Assembly (NCBI GenBank): GCA_002335495.1
Contig: DDBW01000006.1
Coordinates: 4,701-68,700 of the forward strand
Length of the DNA: 64,000 nucleotides
Source of the DNA: Candidatus Dojkabacteria bacterium UBA2022
Lineage (GTDB): Bacteria; Patescibacteriota; Dojkabacteria; SC72
Reading direction: 5' to 3'
Shown: positions 16,846 through 24,961 of the stretch, in pieces
Position numbering within the stretch: the first letter of the stretch is position 1
Layout: the number at the start of each line of letters is the position of its first letter
The notes under the pieces: generated by a model
Told to the model about the DNA's origin: nothing
Database searches by the model: none
What the model saw: the letters and a program-made list of their open reading frames with translations, nothing else
Translations under genes and position numbers: made by a program

Positions 16846-17588
16846 GCGACACAGTTGTGCATATTAATTTCTTTTACGTCGTCAACCTTTTCCGCGTGTA
16901 TAATTAAACTGCTTCCAAGATGAGGAAACAATTTTGCAAGAAAATACGATTCAAGTCTATTTTTCTTAAAAGAGGCAAACCTGATTCTATTAGATTTTAA
17001 GTCTAGTACTTTAAGTCCTGATGAGGTCATTAGCTGTTTGAGCATTCTAAAATTGAAGGGTCTAATATGAAAGCGATGGATTTCACAAAGTGGATTTATG
17101 TGACGTACAGGAAATCCAAGTAGGAACTTAATTCTATCATCAAAACCGTTAAGATTAGGGGTTGTAAGTACAAGTTTTCCTCCTGGTTTGAGTATTCTGT
17201 TTATTTCAAGCATGTGAAGGTTTGTGTTAAAGAGGTGCTCCAAGGTCTCGCCTGAGTATATAATGTCAAACATCTTGCTTTCATATGGTAGTGCTTCTTC
17301 AAGATTGGCAACAATCGCTTTTACTCCTTTCTCTTTTGCTTTTCTTACAGATGTTGGGGAAATGTCTATTCCATACACTTCGATGCGTTTGGATATAAGC
17401 TTTTCCAGTAGTCTCCCATCTCCACATCCAATGTCGAGTATTTTAATCTTGTTACTAGAGTTGCTGTTTATTGATTTCTCAATAAATTTGCAGGCAATAT
17501 TATTCCTAACTCGATGGGACTTTTTATCTAAATAGTTATGTCCCAAGGGGGACTCGAAGCTCTGGCAGTTTTCAAGAGCTATATCCAT
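16842..17588 (-). CDS. Class I SAM-dependent methyltransferase
   Basis: 248 residues of Rossmann methyltransferase. Motif I is I-L-D-I-G-C-G-D-G-R-L, the acidic strand-2 end is V-Y-G-I-D-I-S, motif IV is F-D-I-I-Y-S-G-E-T-L-E-H, and K-P-G-G-K-L-V-L-T-T-P follows. This layout is common among methyltransferases acting on quinones, lipids or sugars; the H-I-R-P-F-N-F segment resembles surface-polysaccharide relatives. Substrate unknown. Confidence 0.85.
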   Translation of the reverse strand: MDIALENCQSFESPLGHNYLDKKSHRVRNNIACKFIEKSINSNSSNKIKILDIGCGDGRLLEKLISKRIEVYGIDISPTSVRKAKEKGVKAIVANLEEALPYESKMFDIIYSGETLEHLFNTNLHMLEINRILKPGGKLVLTTPNLNGFDDRIKFLLGFPVRHINPLCEIHRFHIRPFNFRMLKQLMTSSGLKVLDLKSNRIRFASFKKNRLESYFLAKLFPHLGSSLIIHAEKVDDVKEINMHNCVA

Positions 17589-17658
17589 TAATCCAGTTTA
17601 CTAATTTGGTCGTAGATTATATATCTTCGATTCGTAAAAAGGAATACATGCAAACTGG

Positions 17659-17907
17659 TTATCTGTACTCAGTACATTTAGGTGTACCTGGTGTCTCGCA
17701 GTACATCAATGTGCATGCTTCGAGTTTTCCGTTCCTCACACTACAAGTATTGCATCCGTCATACCAGGAGGTACATCCTTTCGGAATTTCTCCATTGTTA
17801 TTTGGTGTATCTTTAGAAGTCATGTATTGGGTTATGAATATAACCGATGATGTTAGAGCAATTAAAGATAGCAGGGCATAGATTATAAATTTTTGAGATT
17901 GGTTCAT
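17659..17907 (-). CDS. Small secreted Cys-rich protein
   Basis: 82 residues. An N-terminal signal anchor (about 7-28), a short linker, then a domain with six Cys (G-C-T-S-W-Y-D-G-C-N-T-C, A-C-T-L-M-Y-C, P-K-C). This Cys-rich W-x-D-G-C-N-T-C pattern recurs as a small extracytoplasmic module in various bacteria. The cysteines likely form disulfides outside the membrane. Partner unknown. Confidence 0.6.
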   Translation of the reverse strand: MNQSQKFIIYALLSLIALTSSVIFITQYMTSKDTPNNNGEIPKGCTSWYDGCNTCSVRNGKLEACTLMYCETPGTPKCTEYR

Positions 17908-17968
17908 ATAAATAGAGTATCACTTTTCATATATGGTATGTAGTAGTTCGCAAATGTATAATATAGCC

Positions 17969-18493
17969 ATGAGAATATTCATATTAGGAGGACAGAGTTT
18001 AAGTAATAGAGAGTGGGTGCTTGAGATTAAAGAAAGTATAAATGATTCCTTTACCACTGTAGATGTTATTGATTATGAACATTGGAAGAAGGGTGAGGGA
18101 AGGGCAGATGTTGATCTTGAGAGTAGTAGGTTTATTGAGAAGGTTAATTCGTTGCCCGAGGATTACATGATTTTTGCGAAGTCCATTGGAACTGTGATAT
18201 TCCTGAATTCATTATCCAGATTAAAAAAGCTTCCTACTAAAGTGGTTATGGTAGGAGTTCCTCTTAATGTTGCCAAAGAGCAGGGCTATGATTTTGAAAA
18301 ATTAAAAGAGGTAACTGAATTTCCTATTGCAATTCATCAGAAGAAGAACGATCCTTTTTCTGATTATGAAAATCTTAGAGTTTTAGAAGGAGGAATGGTA
18401 AAGGTTAATGTGTATCCTTGTCTGAACGAACCTGAGAATGATCATCACTATGCAAATATGGAAACGGTTGGGGGGATTATTCTTGGTAGTTAG
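17969..18493 (+). CDS. Small alpha/beta-hydrolase-like protein
   Basis: 174 residues from M-R-I-F-I-L-G-G at 17969. Rossmann-like start, nucleophile elbow candidate A-K-S-I-G-T-V, late D in K-K-N-D-P-F-S-D-Y and a His pair in N-D-H-H-Y, as in short RBBP9/YdeN-type hydrolases. The elbow lacks the first Gly of G-x-S-x-G. Overlaps the convergent hydrolase gene by 17 bases. Confidence 0.6.
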   Translation: MRIFILGGQSLSNREWVLEIKESINDSFTTVDVIDYEHWKKGEGRADVDLESSRFIEKVNSLPEDYMIFAKSIGTVIFLNSLSRLKKLPTKVVMVGVPLNVAKEQGYDFEKLKEVTEFPIAIHQKKNDPFSDYENLRVLEGGMVKVNVYPCLNEPENDHHYANMETVGGIILGS

Positions 18494-19151
18494 TAATCTC
18501 AGATAGTACTGTTTTGTACAAATCTACTTTATATTCTCCCGTAAAGTCGTGGTCACCTTCTAATTCAATTAGCTTTGCATTGGAAATTTTGTCCAGATCC
18601 GCCGATTGTGTGAGCCCATCTTTGTTTCCGTAAATAAGGGTTAGAGGTAGTTTACTACCAAGCTTGTTGTATAAATCGTATTGATTTGTATTAAATCTCT
18701 CTGTCCAGTACTCTGGTGGAATCACTGTTACTTTCCCGTCCGAATGTAGTCTTCTTGATATACTGTTAAAATCTGTTGTACTTCCAGGTCTTGAATTGTA
18801 TCTGTCTTCAACAGCTTTTCGATCTGTTAGAAAGAATGGAGATATTCCAATTACCTTCAACACTCCTTCTACATCACATAGAGTTGGTATCAATGAACCT
18901 TGGGATTGGGCAACTATAACTATATTCTCGCTTGCATCCCGGATGTTGTTAATTTGTTTTTGTAAAACTTTTGCATGCTCGGAAAAGGGTGTAGTAAATA
19001 CTTCTTTGGTCTCTTCGTTATAGTCGTAGTAGTCAAAGAGAACTGTTTTATATCCTAGCTTATCAAGTTTCTTTGAAAAGTACGTAAATAGTCCTAGGTT
19101 ATCTTTTCTAATACCAAATCCATGGGAAAATAGAATTGTTGGTTTACTCAT
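18477..19151 (-). CDS. Alpha/beta-hydrolase
   Basis: 224 residues. Oxyanion region F-S-H-G-F-G near the N-terminus, nucleophile elbow V-A-Q-S-Q-G-S, acid D in Y-G-N-K-D-G-L and catalytic His in E-G-D-H-D-F: all triad parts are visible in order. Substrate unknown; esterases and peptidases share this arrangement. Confidence 0.78.
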   Translation of the reverse strand: MSKPTILFSHGFGIRKDNLGLFTYFSKKLDKLGYKTVLFDYYDYNEETKEVFTTPFSEHAKVLQKQINNIRDASENIVIVAQSQGSLIPTLCDVEGVLKVIGISPFFLTDRKAVEDRYNSRPGSTTDFNSISRRLHSDGKVTVIPPEYWTERFNTNQYDLYNKLGSKLPLTLIYGNKDGLTQSADLDKISNAKLIELEGDHDFTGEYKVDLYKTVLSEITNYQE

Positions 19152-19203
19152 AATGTTTTGATTATATCATTTACTATAACTCCTAGAACATTAAAATACT
19201 TTG

Positions 19204-19779
19204 ATGATAGTATGGTGTGATATGTATATTGAATTTTTAGCATTATATCTCTTCTGGTTTATTGCGTGGGGAATATATAACTACTATTTTAATCTGAAGG
19301 GATTTTCAACAGAGTATACACCGCTGCGTACCTCATTATTTTTCTACTTCCTTTTCTGCCTTCTTTTTATTAGCTTCGATTTAGTTGTATATACAGAGAA
19401 CCTTGCTTCTTGGTGGTTAGGGGTTGGGGCGTTAGTAGGTCTTTGTACTACTCGAAATATCTACTTTGCACGCTTTTCTAACTCCCTTTTTCAAATGCTT
19501 TGGGTTTATGCTTTGTCAGTTGTTATTACAACTGACCTTTTACATCTTGCTTTGTTATTTTTTGTAGGTCATATCCCTATTTTTCTCCTTCCGCATTTAA
19601 GTAATAAGGGTCGTCTATTTATATTTGTATCTTCTTTCGCAGGGGGAATTATATTTGCATTAATATATCATAGTTTTGATTTTCTTCCTGCCATAGTAGT
19701 TAACTCATTAATTCATACTTTGTTCTATGCAATTCTTAGACCATACGATAGAAAACTTCATATGAATATAATTAATTAG
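19204..19779 (+). CDS. Polytopic membrane protein
   Basis: About 191 residues (ATG 19204; ATG 19222 is equally possible) with five or six hydrophobic helices. The last helices (F-L-P-A-I-V-V-N-S-L-I-H-T-L-F-Y) faintly recall CPBP-type membrane proteases, but the glutamate motif of that family is not evident, so I leave it unnamed. Confidence 0.5.
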   Translation: MIVWCDMYIEFLALYLFWFIAWGIYNYYFNLKGFSTEYTPLRTSLFFYFLFCLLFISFDLVVYTENLASWWLGVGALVGLCTTRNIYFARFSNSLFQMLWVYALSVVITTDLLHLALLFFVGHIPIFLLPHLSNKGRLFIFVSSFAGGIIFALIYHSFDFLPAIVVNSLIHTLFYAILRPYDRKLHMNIIN

Positions 19780-19798
19780 TAATGATATAGTTTGGCAT

Positions 19799-20143
19799 GT
19801 GAAGAGATATTGTGAACAAGCAATTGCCGGACCAACTACAGATGAAATTGAGTTAGGATTAAGGCCTACCTTTGGTGATAATAGAACAATTTGGTTTGCA
19901 TCTGCATCTAATTGTAATAACAAAGATTTCAATATAACTACTCAATCCAATGGTTACGTTACAATTCAATTTTGTAGAGATACAATGCTTGCGGGGGATA
20001 TGTCAGGGTTCATAATAGAACAACAGTTTGAAAGTACTCTTAAGGAGTTTGATGATGTAACGAAGGTTCGAATTCTTGATTCAAAAGGACAGTGTTTTAA
20101 TGATATGAGAGGTGATCCCGACCCTAATACCTGTTATAGATGA
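19799..20143 (+). CDS. GerMN-like domain protein lacking a signal sequence
   Basis: 114 residues from GTG 19799. The pattern A-I-A-G-P-T-T-D-E-I-E-L-G-L, Y-V-T-I-Q-F, then T-L-K-E-F-D-D-V-T-K-V-R-I-L and G-Q-C-F-N matches the GerMN (spore germination/LpqB) fold, normally carried outside the membrane behind a lipoprotein signal. No signal precedes the domain here: the frame opens only at 19772. Either the start lies in the preceding gene through a frameshift or the gene has lost its 5' end. Confidence 0.5.
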   Translation: MKRYCEQAIAGPTTDEIELGLRPTFGDNRTIWFASASNCNNKDFNITTQSNGYVTIQFCRDTMLAGDMSGFIIEQQFESTLKEFDDVTKVRILDSKGQCFNDMRGDPDPNTCYR

Positions 20144-20174
20144 TTGAAGCAGGAGTTTGAGGTATACTGTTTGT

Positions 20175-20786
20175 ATGGATAAGAACTCTGATTTGCTTAA
20201 AATTCTCGATTTTTTTAGAGTTGTCATAAGACTCAAAGAAACATATCGATTTACTCCTAAGGGCGAGAATGTATTCGAAAATGATGCTGAACACTCTTGG
20301 AGTGTAGTTATGCTTTGTATGCTTATAGGTAAAAGGGTGGGTGAGGAGTTAAAGGTTGAAATAGATGTAGAGAAGATGCTTAAAATGGCCGCGTTGCATG
20401 ATATTGCAGAGGTGATTACGGGAGATACAAAGACGTGGGATAGTAATGCACGAGTTTCCAAGGAAGAGAGGGAGAGGAGGGCTGTTACAGAAATGTTTCA
20501 AAAACTTCCTAATGACCTTCGTGATGAATTTATAATATTGTGGGAAGAGTGCGAAGCTAGATCTACAGTAGAAGCTAAGATTGTTAAGTCTCTTGATAGG
20601 GTCGAGCCAGTTCTTCATAGAGTTCTACTCAACTACGGATGGGGAAATTTCGGGAAAGATGATCCTGAAAAAACAGTAGCTGCTTTAGATGAAAGACAGC
20701 TTGTTAGACATGAGTTCTCAAATATTCTCACTCAACTCTACAAGGAGATTAGGCAGGAGGCATTAGATAGGAAGATGTTAGAGTAA
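20175..20786 (+). CDS. HD-domain nucleotidase (YfbR/HDDC2 type)
   Basis: 203 residues from M-D-K-N-S at 20175. Metal-binding HD signature: N-D-A-E-H-S-W-S, A-A-L-H-D-I-A-E-V and a late D in S-L-D-R-V-E-P. YfbR-type enzymes dephosphorylate deoxynucleoside 5'-monophosphates. Followed 8 bases later by the tandem GNAT gene on the same strand. Confidence 0.85.
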   Translation: MDKNSDLLKILDFFRVVIRLKETYRFTPKGENVFENDAEHSWSVVMLCMLIGKRVGEELKVEIDVEKMLKMAALHDIAEVITGDTKTWDSNARVSKEERERRAVTEMFQKLPNDLRDEFIILWEECEARSTVEAKIVKSLDRVEPVLHRVLLNYGWGNFGKDDPEKTVAALDERQLVRHEFSNILTQLYKEIRQEALDRKMLE

Positions 20787-20794
20787 TTTGAGCT

Positions 20795-21694
20795 ATGGAT
20801 ACATCACTTTTCGAAATCTACAAACAATCTCATGAGTATACTCTATGGCCTTTAAAAGAAGATAAGTTCCTATCTATTCTATATGGTACCGATAGCAGTG
20901 ATATAAATAATCAAACTAAGGTCTTTACCCATATAGAATCCAATAATCCTGTTGGATTTGTTTCTGCCAAAATCAAAGATAGCAAAGGAGTTATTGTTTT
21001 CCTATTTGTTTCCCCCGAATCTAGATTGAAGGGAGTAGGCACGTCTCTTCTTAAACAATCCCTTGAATGGTTTAAACAGAATGATGTTCATGAAATTGCA
21101 TTGGGGGCTAAAGCAGGTTCCTATATATTTCCAGGACTACCCAAGAATTTGGGAATAGAAGGCTTCTTTAAAAAGAATGGATTTGAAATTTCAGATGATG
21201 GGCTAGTTGATATGTATCAAGATATAACTAACTGGGATGTACCACAAAGTGTATTTGATAGTGTTGAGAGTGAGAATGTGAAGATCAATTTTTCGAATGA
21301 GAAAGTTGCAAAGGATATTGTGGAATTTACTAAAAATAATTTTCCCAATTGGTATGATAACTACAAATTTGATATGGAGAGGAAGAAGTATGAGAAGGTA
21401 TTCTATGCAAGTATTGGAGATGAAATTGTTGGGATAAGCAAACTGTGGGTTGGAGACTGTGTATGGGATTTACTATTTGAAAACAATGTGGGAGGTGGTG
21501 GAGCCTTGGGGGTATCAGAAAAGCACAGAGGTAAGGGGATTGGACTCGCTATGAAGGCTTGGGGAACCATTAAGATTAAAGAAAAGGGTATAAAATATGT
21601 ATGGATTGGTTGGACCTACGCAGTAGATTTTTATAAAAAACTTGGATTTAAAGTCTGGAGAGAATATTATAAAGGTAAGTTAATGTTGAAATAA
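20795..21694 (+). CDS. Tandem GNAT acetyltransferase
   Basis: 299 residues holding two GNAT domains. The N-terminal one (about 5-145) has F-L-F-V-S-P-E-S-R-L-K-G-V-G-T-S-L. The C-terminal one (about 165-299) has G-V-S-E-K-H-R-G-K-G-I-G-L-A and ends D-F-Y-K-K-L-G-F-K-V. Both keep the acetyl-CoA pyrophosphate loop (R/Q-x-x-G-x-G/A). Substrate unknown. Operon-like with the HD gene upstream and the hydrolase fusion 4 bases downstream. Confidence 0.85.
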   Translation: MDTSLFEIYKQSHEYTLWPLKEDKFLSILYGTDSSDINNQTKVFTHIESNNPVGFVSAKIKDSKGVIVFLFVSPESRLKGVGTSLLKQSLEWFKQNDVHEIALGAKAGSYIFPGLPKNLGIEGFFKKNGFEISDDGLVDMYQDITNWDVPQSVFDSVESENVKINFSNEKVAKDIVEFTKNNFPNWYDNYKFDMERKKYEKVFYASIGDEIVGISKLWVGDCVWDLLFENNVGGGGALGVSEKHRGKGIGLAMKAWGTIKIKEKGIKYVWIGWTYAVDFYKKLGFKVWREYYKGKLMLK

Positions 21695-21698
21695 TAAT

Positions 21699-22733
21699 AT
21701 GAAAAATTTCTTTATAATCCACGGTACTGATGGTCACTCACAGGAGAATTGGTTTCCATGGATGAAGCAACAGTTAGAATCAAGAGGATACGAGTGTATT
21801 GTTCCTGATTTTCCATGTGAAGATGGTCATCAGCTCTCTAAATGGTATGGTGAGATGGATAAGTATAAAGATAATATTACTGAAGAAACTATCTTCATTG
21901 CTCATTCAAGAGGAGTTTCATTTATTCTTAACCTTCTTACAGATTTCAATTACAAAATAGACTCACTATATATGATTGGAGGTTTTATAGATTATTTATG
22001 GCAAAAACCTAATACCCCTCCGACATCTTTCTTTGCTAAACCTTTTGACTATATGAAGATTAAGAAGCAGTGTAGTAGGTTTGTTAATTATCAATCTGAT
22101 AATGATCCATATATTCCTGTTGAACATGGCAAGAAAGTGAGTGATGTTTTAAATGCCCGATACGAGTTTATTCCCAATGCCGGGCATTTCAATACGGCTG
22201 CTGGTTATACTGCTTTTGATGTCCTTCTGGATGATATTCTTGGTGAATCAGAAGATAAGCTCAGAATTATTAGAGAAAATATAGATGGCTATAATTACTT
22301 TCAAAATACCCTAGAAATTCTCTCTGCTGACGAACTTCAAACCCCGAATATTTTGGGGCACTGGGGAGTCAAAGAAATTATAGCTCATCTCTCGGGTTGG
22401 GAGACTATTGTGCTGGGGGAGATTGAGCAGATCCTAGAGGATAGGCTTCCTGATACCGTTGGTATTCCTGACCAGGAGGTTGATAGGATAAATATTGAGG
22501 AGGTTAATAAGCGGAAAGGTTTGAGCTTTGAAGAGACTGTGCAGGACTGGAGGAATACTTTTAAAAATTTGCATGAAAAACTTGAAACTTTATCTGCGGA
22601 TGATTATAGTAAAGTAGTTAGCAAGCTCGATCGTAGTACAAGTATAAAAGAAATCTTTGATTATCGGTACGAGGGCTTCGATCATACTACTGCTCACGCT
22701 AAGCAAATCAGAGGTTTCTTCAATAAAGAGTGA
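21699..22733 (+). CDS. Fusion of RBBP9/YdeN-type hydrolase and DinB/DfsB-like four-helix domain
   Basis: 344 residues. Residues 1-180 are a serine hydrolase (F-I-I-H-G-T-D-G, elbow I-A-H-S-R-G-V, D in S-D-N-D-P-Y-I-P, His in N-A-G-H-F-N). Residues about 190-344 look like a four-helix bundle of the ClbS/DfsB/DinB group (G-H-W-G-V-K-E-I-I-A-H-L-S-G-W-E and a late H-T-T-A-H-A-K-Q), whose His residues commonly bind a metal or thiol cofactor. The combination in one chain is unusual. Ends in TGA. Confidence 0.75.
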   Translation: MKNFFIIHGTDGHSQENWFPWMKQQLESRGYECIVPDFPCEDGHQLSKWYGEMDKYKDNITEETIFIAHSRGVSFILNLLTDFNYKIDSLYMIGGFIDYLWQKPNTPPTSFFAKPFDYMKIKKQCSRFVNYQSDNDPYIPVEHGKKVSDVLNARYEFIPNAGHFNTAAGYTAFDVLLDDILGESEDKLRIIRENIDGYNYFQNTLEILSADELQTPNILGHWGVKEIIAHLSGWETIVLGEIEQILEDRLPDTVGIPDQEVDRINIEEVNKRKGLSFEETVQDWRNTFKNLHEKLETLSADDYSKVVSKLDRSTSIKEIFDYRYEGFDHTTAHAKQIRGFFNKE

Positions 22734-22813
22734 TTTTTCTTAGTCTTCTAACCTTTTTCTAAAGGTTTTTGTTACTCATCAATCAGACTGTTACTTAGGC
22801 ACTCTTAATTTCT

Positions 22814-22841
22814 TTCACAACATTTTACGCCGCCCTATAAT
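22814..22841 (+). promoter_or_regulatory. Promoter of the TasA/SipW operon leader
   Basis: TTCACA (22814-22819), a 16-base spacer and a perfect TATAAT (22836-22841). Transcription should start near 22848, leaving a leader of about 240 bases before tasA. Confidence 0.55.
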
Positions 22842-22847
22842 TTCTAT

Positions 22848-23090
22848 CTCTTGTTTTCCATATGGTTTAGGTGTACCTAGTGAGTAGGAAGCGATGACCC
22901 ATCCTATACACTTGGTCGCTAGGAAGGATGGAGAGTTAATAGCGAACCCACTCCTAACTACTAGGGGGCGGTAGTACTTACATTCTCCCAAATAAACCTT
23001 ATCTCACCTCCATATCTAACTTTTGTATATGAAAGGAGGATAGATAAAGGGTTTAAAATTTTCTCTCTATTTATTTAATATTCGATCACT
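22848..23090 (+). ncRNA. Structured 5' leader of the TasA/SipW operon (candidate regulatory RNA)
   Basis: A gene-free leader with dense complementarity. CCTAGT (22876-22881) pairs with ACTAGG (22960-22965) to close the domain. AGCGATGACC (22890-22899) pairs with GGTCGCT (22914-22920). CATCC (22900-22904), inside that loop, pairs with GGATG (22926-22930) outside it, an H-type pseudoknot. The segment from 22882 (GAGTAGGAAGCGA) recurs imperfectly from 22932 (GAGTTAATAGCGA), giving competing partners for GGTCGCT. AGGAGG at 23035-23040 is about 50 bases from the start codon, too far for a normal RBS. No known riboswitch consensus is recognised. Confidence 0.45.
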
Positions 23091-23687
23091 ATGAAAAGGA
23101 TATTAGCTAGCTTGGTAACTATAGCTCTGCTTGGAGCCTTAGCCGCAGGTGCAACCTTTGCTGTATTCACGGATCAGGAAGTGTTAGGAAGCAACACCGT
23201 TGCTACCGGAACCCTTGCCCTTACCTTGAATCACTCAGCAGGTAAGCCATATTCGATCTCAAATGCATACCCAGGGTATGTGGGAAGCTGGGAGCATATT
23301 GATATCTTTAATGCTGGTACATTACCTTTTGAAGGCTACCTTAGTTTCAACAAAACTGGGGGAGATACAGGTTTGTACAATGAGCTTACGATGAAGATAG
23401 AGACTGCGGGAGGAGATGGTTTATGTAATACCAATGACTTTGCCGAGAACCTTATATATAACGGTAAGGTCTCCGCTTTCACACCACAAACTTTGGTAAG
23501 TAGCCTTAACTATTGGCACTTAGCAAATGAGGATGATGCAAGTGGCTCTCCAGCAGATAATATAAGGAGCAACTGGACAGAGAGACTCTGTCAGCAAGTT
23601 GGAGTTGATGTCAGTGCGGGTAATAGCATAATGGGAAAGAGCGTTACTTTCTCAGAAGTTGTTGATGCCATGCAGGATAACGACTAA
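23091..23687 (+). CDS. TasA/camelysin-like surface protein with SipW-type signal peptide
   Basis: 198 residues. The N-terminus (M-K-R-I-L-A-S-L-V then A-A-G-A-T-F-A-V-F-T-D) and the following N-T-V-A-T-G-T-L-A-L are the SipW-dependent signal and TasA N-strand signature. The mature part is a jelly-roll-like domain. TasA proteins polymerise by donor strand into extracellular fibres. The SipW-type peptidase needed to process it is the next gene, and a second substrate follows. Confidence 0.82.
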   Translation: MKRILASLVTIALLGALAAGATFAVFTDQEVLGSNTVATGTLALTLNHSAGKPYSISNAYPGYVGSWEHIDIFNAGTLPFEGYLSFNKTGGDTGLYNELTMKIETAGGDGLCNTNDFAENLIYNGKVSAFTPQTLVSSLNYWHLANEDDASGSPADNIRSNWTERLCQQVGVDVSAGNSIMGKSVTFSEVVDAMQDND

Positions 23688-23698
23688 CGGTTTGATTA

Positions 23699-23727
23699 GG
23701 CTGCACCAGTCTTCCTTGGGTGCAGCC
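23699..23727 (+). terminator. Intercistronic hairpin between tasA-like gene and sipW
   Basis: GGCTGCACC (23699-23707) and GGTGCAGCC (23719-23727) form a perfect 9-bp stem with an 11-base loop. No U-tract follows, so it is more likely an attenuator or RNase barrier that lets the fibre protein be made in excess of the peptidase than a full terminator. Confidence 0.6.
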
Positions 23728-23742
23728 AAGGTATAAGTTTTA

Positions 23743-24282
23743 ATGAAATGTAGTTTGGAAGAAGTAATTATTGAGGATAAAAAGGAGAAAGATTATATAA
23801 AAACTCTTGTGTACACCCTATTGGGGTTACTATTACTTCTGCTTGCATTTGGAGCCTATGTAAATCGTGAGCAGATTGCCAAATATAGTATTTATATTGT
23901 TCAGTCCGGATCCATGCGTCCAGCCTTAAGAGAAGGAGACCTGATATTCACATATAAAAGTGATGATTACTCTAAAAATGACATTATCACTTTCAAATCA
24001 TTAAATAAGCAGGTAATTACACATCGACTTATTGATGTGCTTGATAATGGAAACTATAGAACGAAAGGAGATTACAATTCCGTTGTAGATATTGATGAAG
24101 TTTCTAAAAAGCGAGTGCTAGGTGAGTATCTCTTTAAGATTCCTCTAATTGGTTACCTCTTCAACTTTATTAAATCTGATGTCGGTCTTATTCTGCTTGT
24201 TTTTGTACCGTGTACGATTTTGATCTATGAAGAAATTAAAAAAATTAAAAGTGAAATTAAAAAGCTTAAATCTAAAAAATAG
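23743..24282 (+). CDS. sipW: Signal peptidase I, SipW (ER/archaeal) type
   Basis: 179 residues with an N-terminal membrane helix (about 22-40) and a C-terminal one (about 148-166). The catalytic Ser is in V-Q-S-G-S-M-R-P, and the general base is His in V-I-T-H-R-L-I rather than the Lys of usual bacterial enzymes. That is the SipW/ER-type dyad. D in Y-R-T-K-G-D-Y-N-S completes the site. Flanked on both sides by proteins with SipW-type signals, its probable substrates. Confidence 0.92.
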   Translation: MKCSLEEVIIEDKKEKDYIKTLVYTLLGLLLLLLAFGAYVNREQIAKYSIYIVQSGSMRPALREGDLIFTYKSDDYSKNDIITFKSLNKQVITHRLIDVLDNGNYRTKGDYNSVVDIDEVSKKRVLGEYLFKIPLIGYLFNFIKSDVGLILLVFVPCTILIYEEIKKIKSEIKKLKSKK

Positions 24283-24919
24283 TTGGGTTGTAGCTATTGT
24301 TACTGTAATTATTATGGTTTTTGTTACAGATACCCAGGCGCAGTTCGCAGCCCGTAGGGTAGTTGGGGGTAATACTGTTAGAGCTGCCTCTCTCGACTTT
24401 CTCCCGCAAGTTATCGAGGTTAGTAATCTTCGTTCTTCTCTCAACACAGGTAGTCATGAAAGTTTTAAACTGGATATTCATAACACTAAACAACTTCCTA
24501 TAAAAGCTTTCGTGACGGCAAATTCTCTCCCTGCTAGCTGTAGGTTGTTGAAAGTAAGGGTTATGGATTATAGAGGAGGAGTTCTGTATGAGGGGAATTT
24601 AGAAGATCTGGTTATCAATACAGGTGTAATTAAATTTGGAGGAAGGGTAGAGTATAGTTTCGATATCTCGTCCGATTCACATGATAGTGTTACATGTAGA
24701 ATTCCCTTGAGTATTACAGCTTGGCAGTCAATATTTACAACTCCAAGGTTTGGTTATGTCGTCGTTAGAAGAGTGTATAGAAACGTGACCTTTATAAATA
24801 TCCCTGAGGAAGTACCAGAGGAAGTCACAGAAGGGGGTATTTCTGTCTCCGACCGCGTTGGGGTAGAACGGGAGGTTAGTATTGAAACTGTTGAAACAAT
24901 AAATGCTGATTCAAATTAA
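24227..24919 (+). CDS. Second SipW-dependent TasA-like surface protein
   Basis: 230 residues, overlapping sipW by 56 bases in another frame. A very basic start (M-K-K-L-K-K-L-K) and a hydrophobic core (about 20-34) precede F-V-T-D-T-Q-A-Q and N-T-V-R-A-A-S-L-D-F, the same layout as the TasA-like protein two genes upstream. The mature domain is beta-rich with a Cys pair (A-S-C-R and V-T-C-R). The acidic tail (about 205-230, Glu/Val-rich) is unlike TasA. Probably an anchor or minor fibre subunit. Confidence 0.65.
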   Translation: MKKLKKLKVKLKSLNLKNSWVVAIVTVIIMVFVTDTQAQFAARRVVGGNTVRAASLDFLPQVIEVSNLRSSLNTGSHESFKLDIHNTKQLPIKAFVTANSLPASCRLLKVRVMDYRGGVLYEGNLEDLVINTGVIKFGGRVEYSFDISSDSHDSVTCRIPLSITAWQSIFTTPRFGYVVVRRVYRNVTFINIPEEVPEEVTEGGISVSDRVGVEREVSIETVETINADSN

Positions 24920-24961
24920 GCCTTTAAGTATCGCTCCCAGAGTTGTTTGTAGAATCTTGGT

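Noticed and set aside
19204..19779. CPBP-type membrane protease
   Set aside because: The required glutamate motif is not visible; only helices are.
23035..23045. AGGAGG as the ribosome-binding site of the TasA-like gene
   Set aside because: It lies about 50 bases before the start codon, beyond working distance unless the leader folds.
22848..23090. Known riboswitch classes, tmRNA, 6S RNA or RNase P RNA as identity of the leader
   Set aside because: None of their conserved segments that I know is present.
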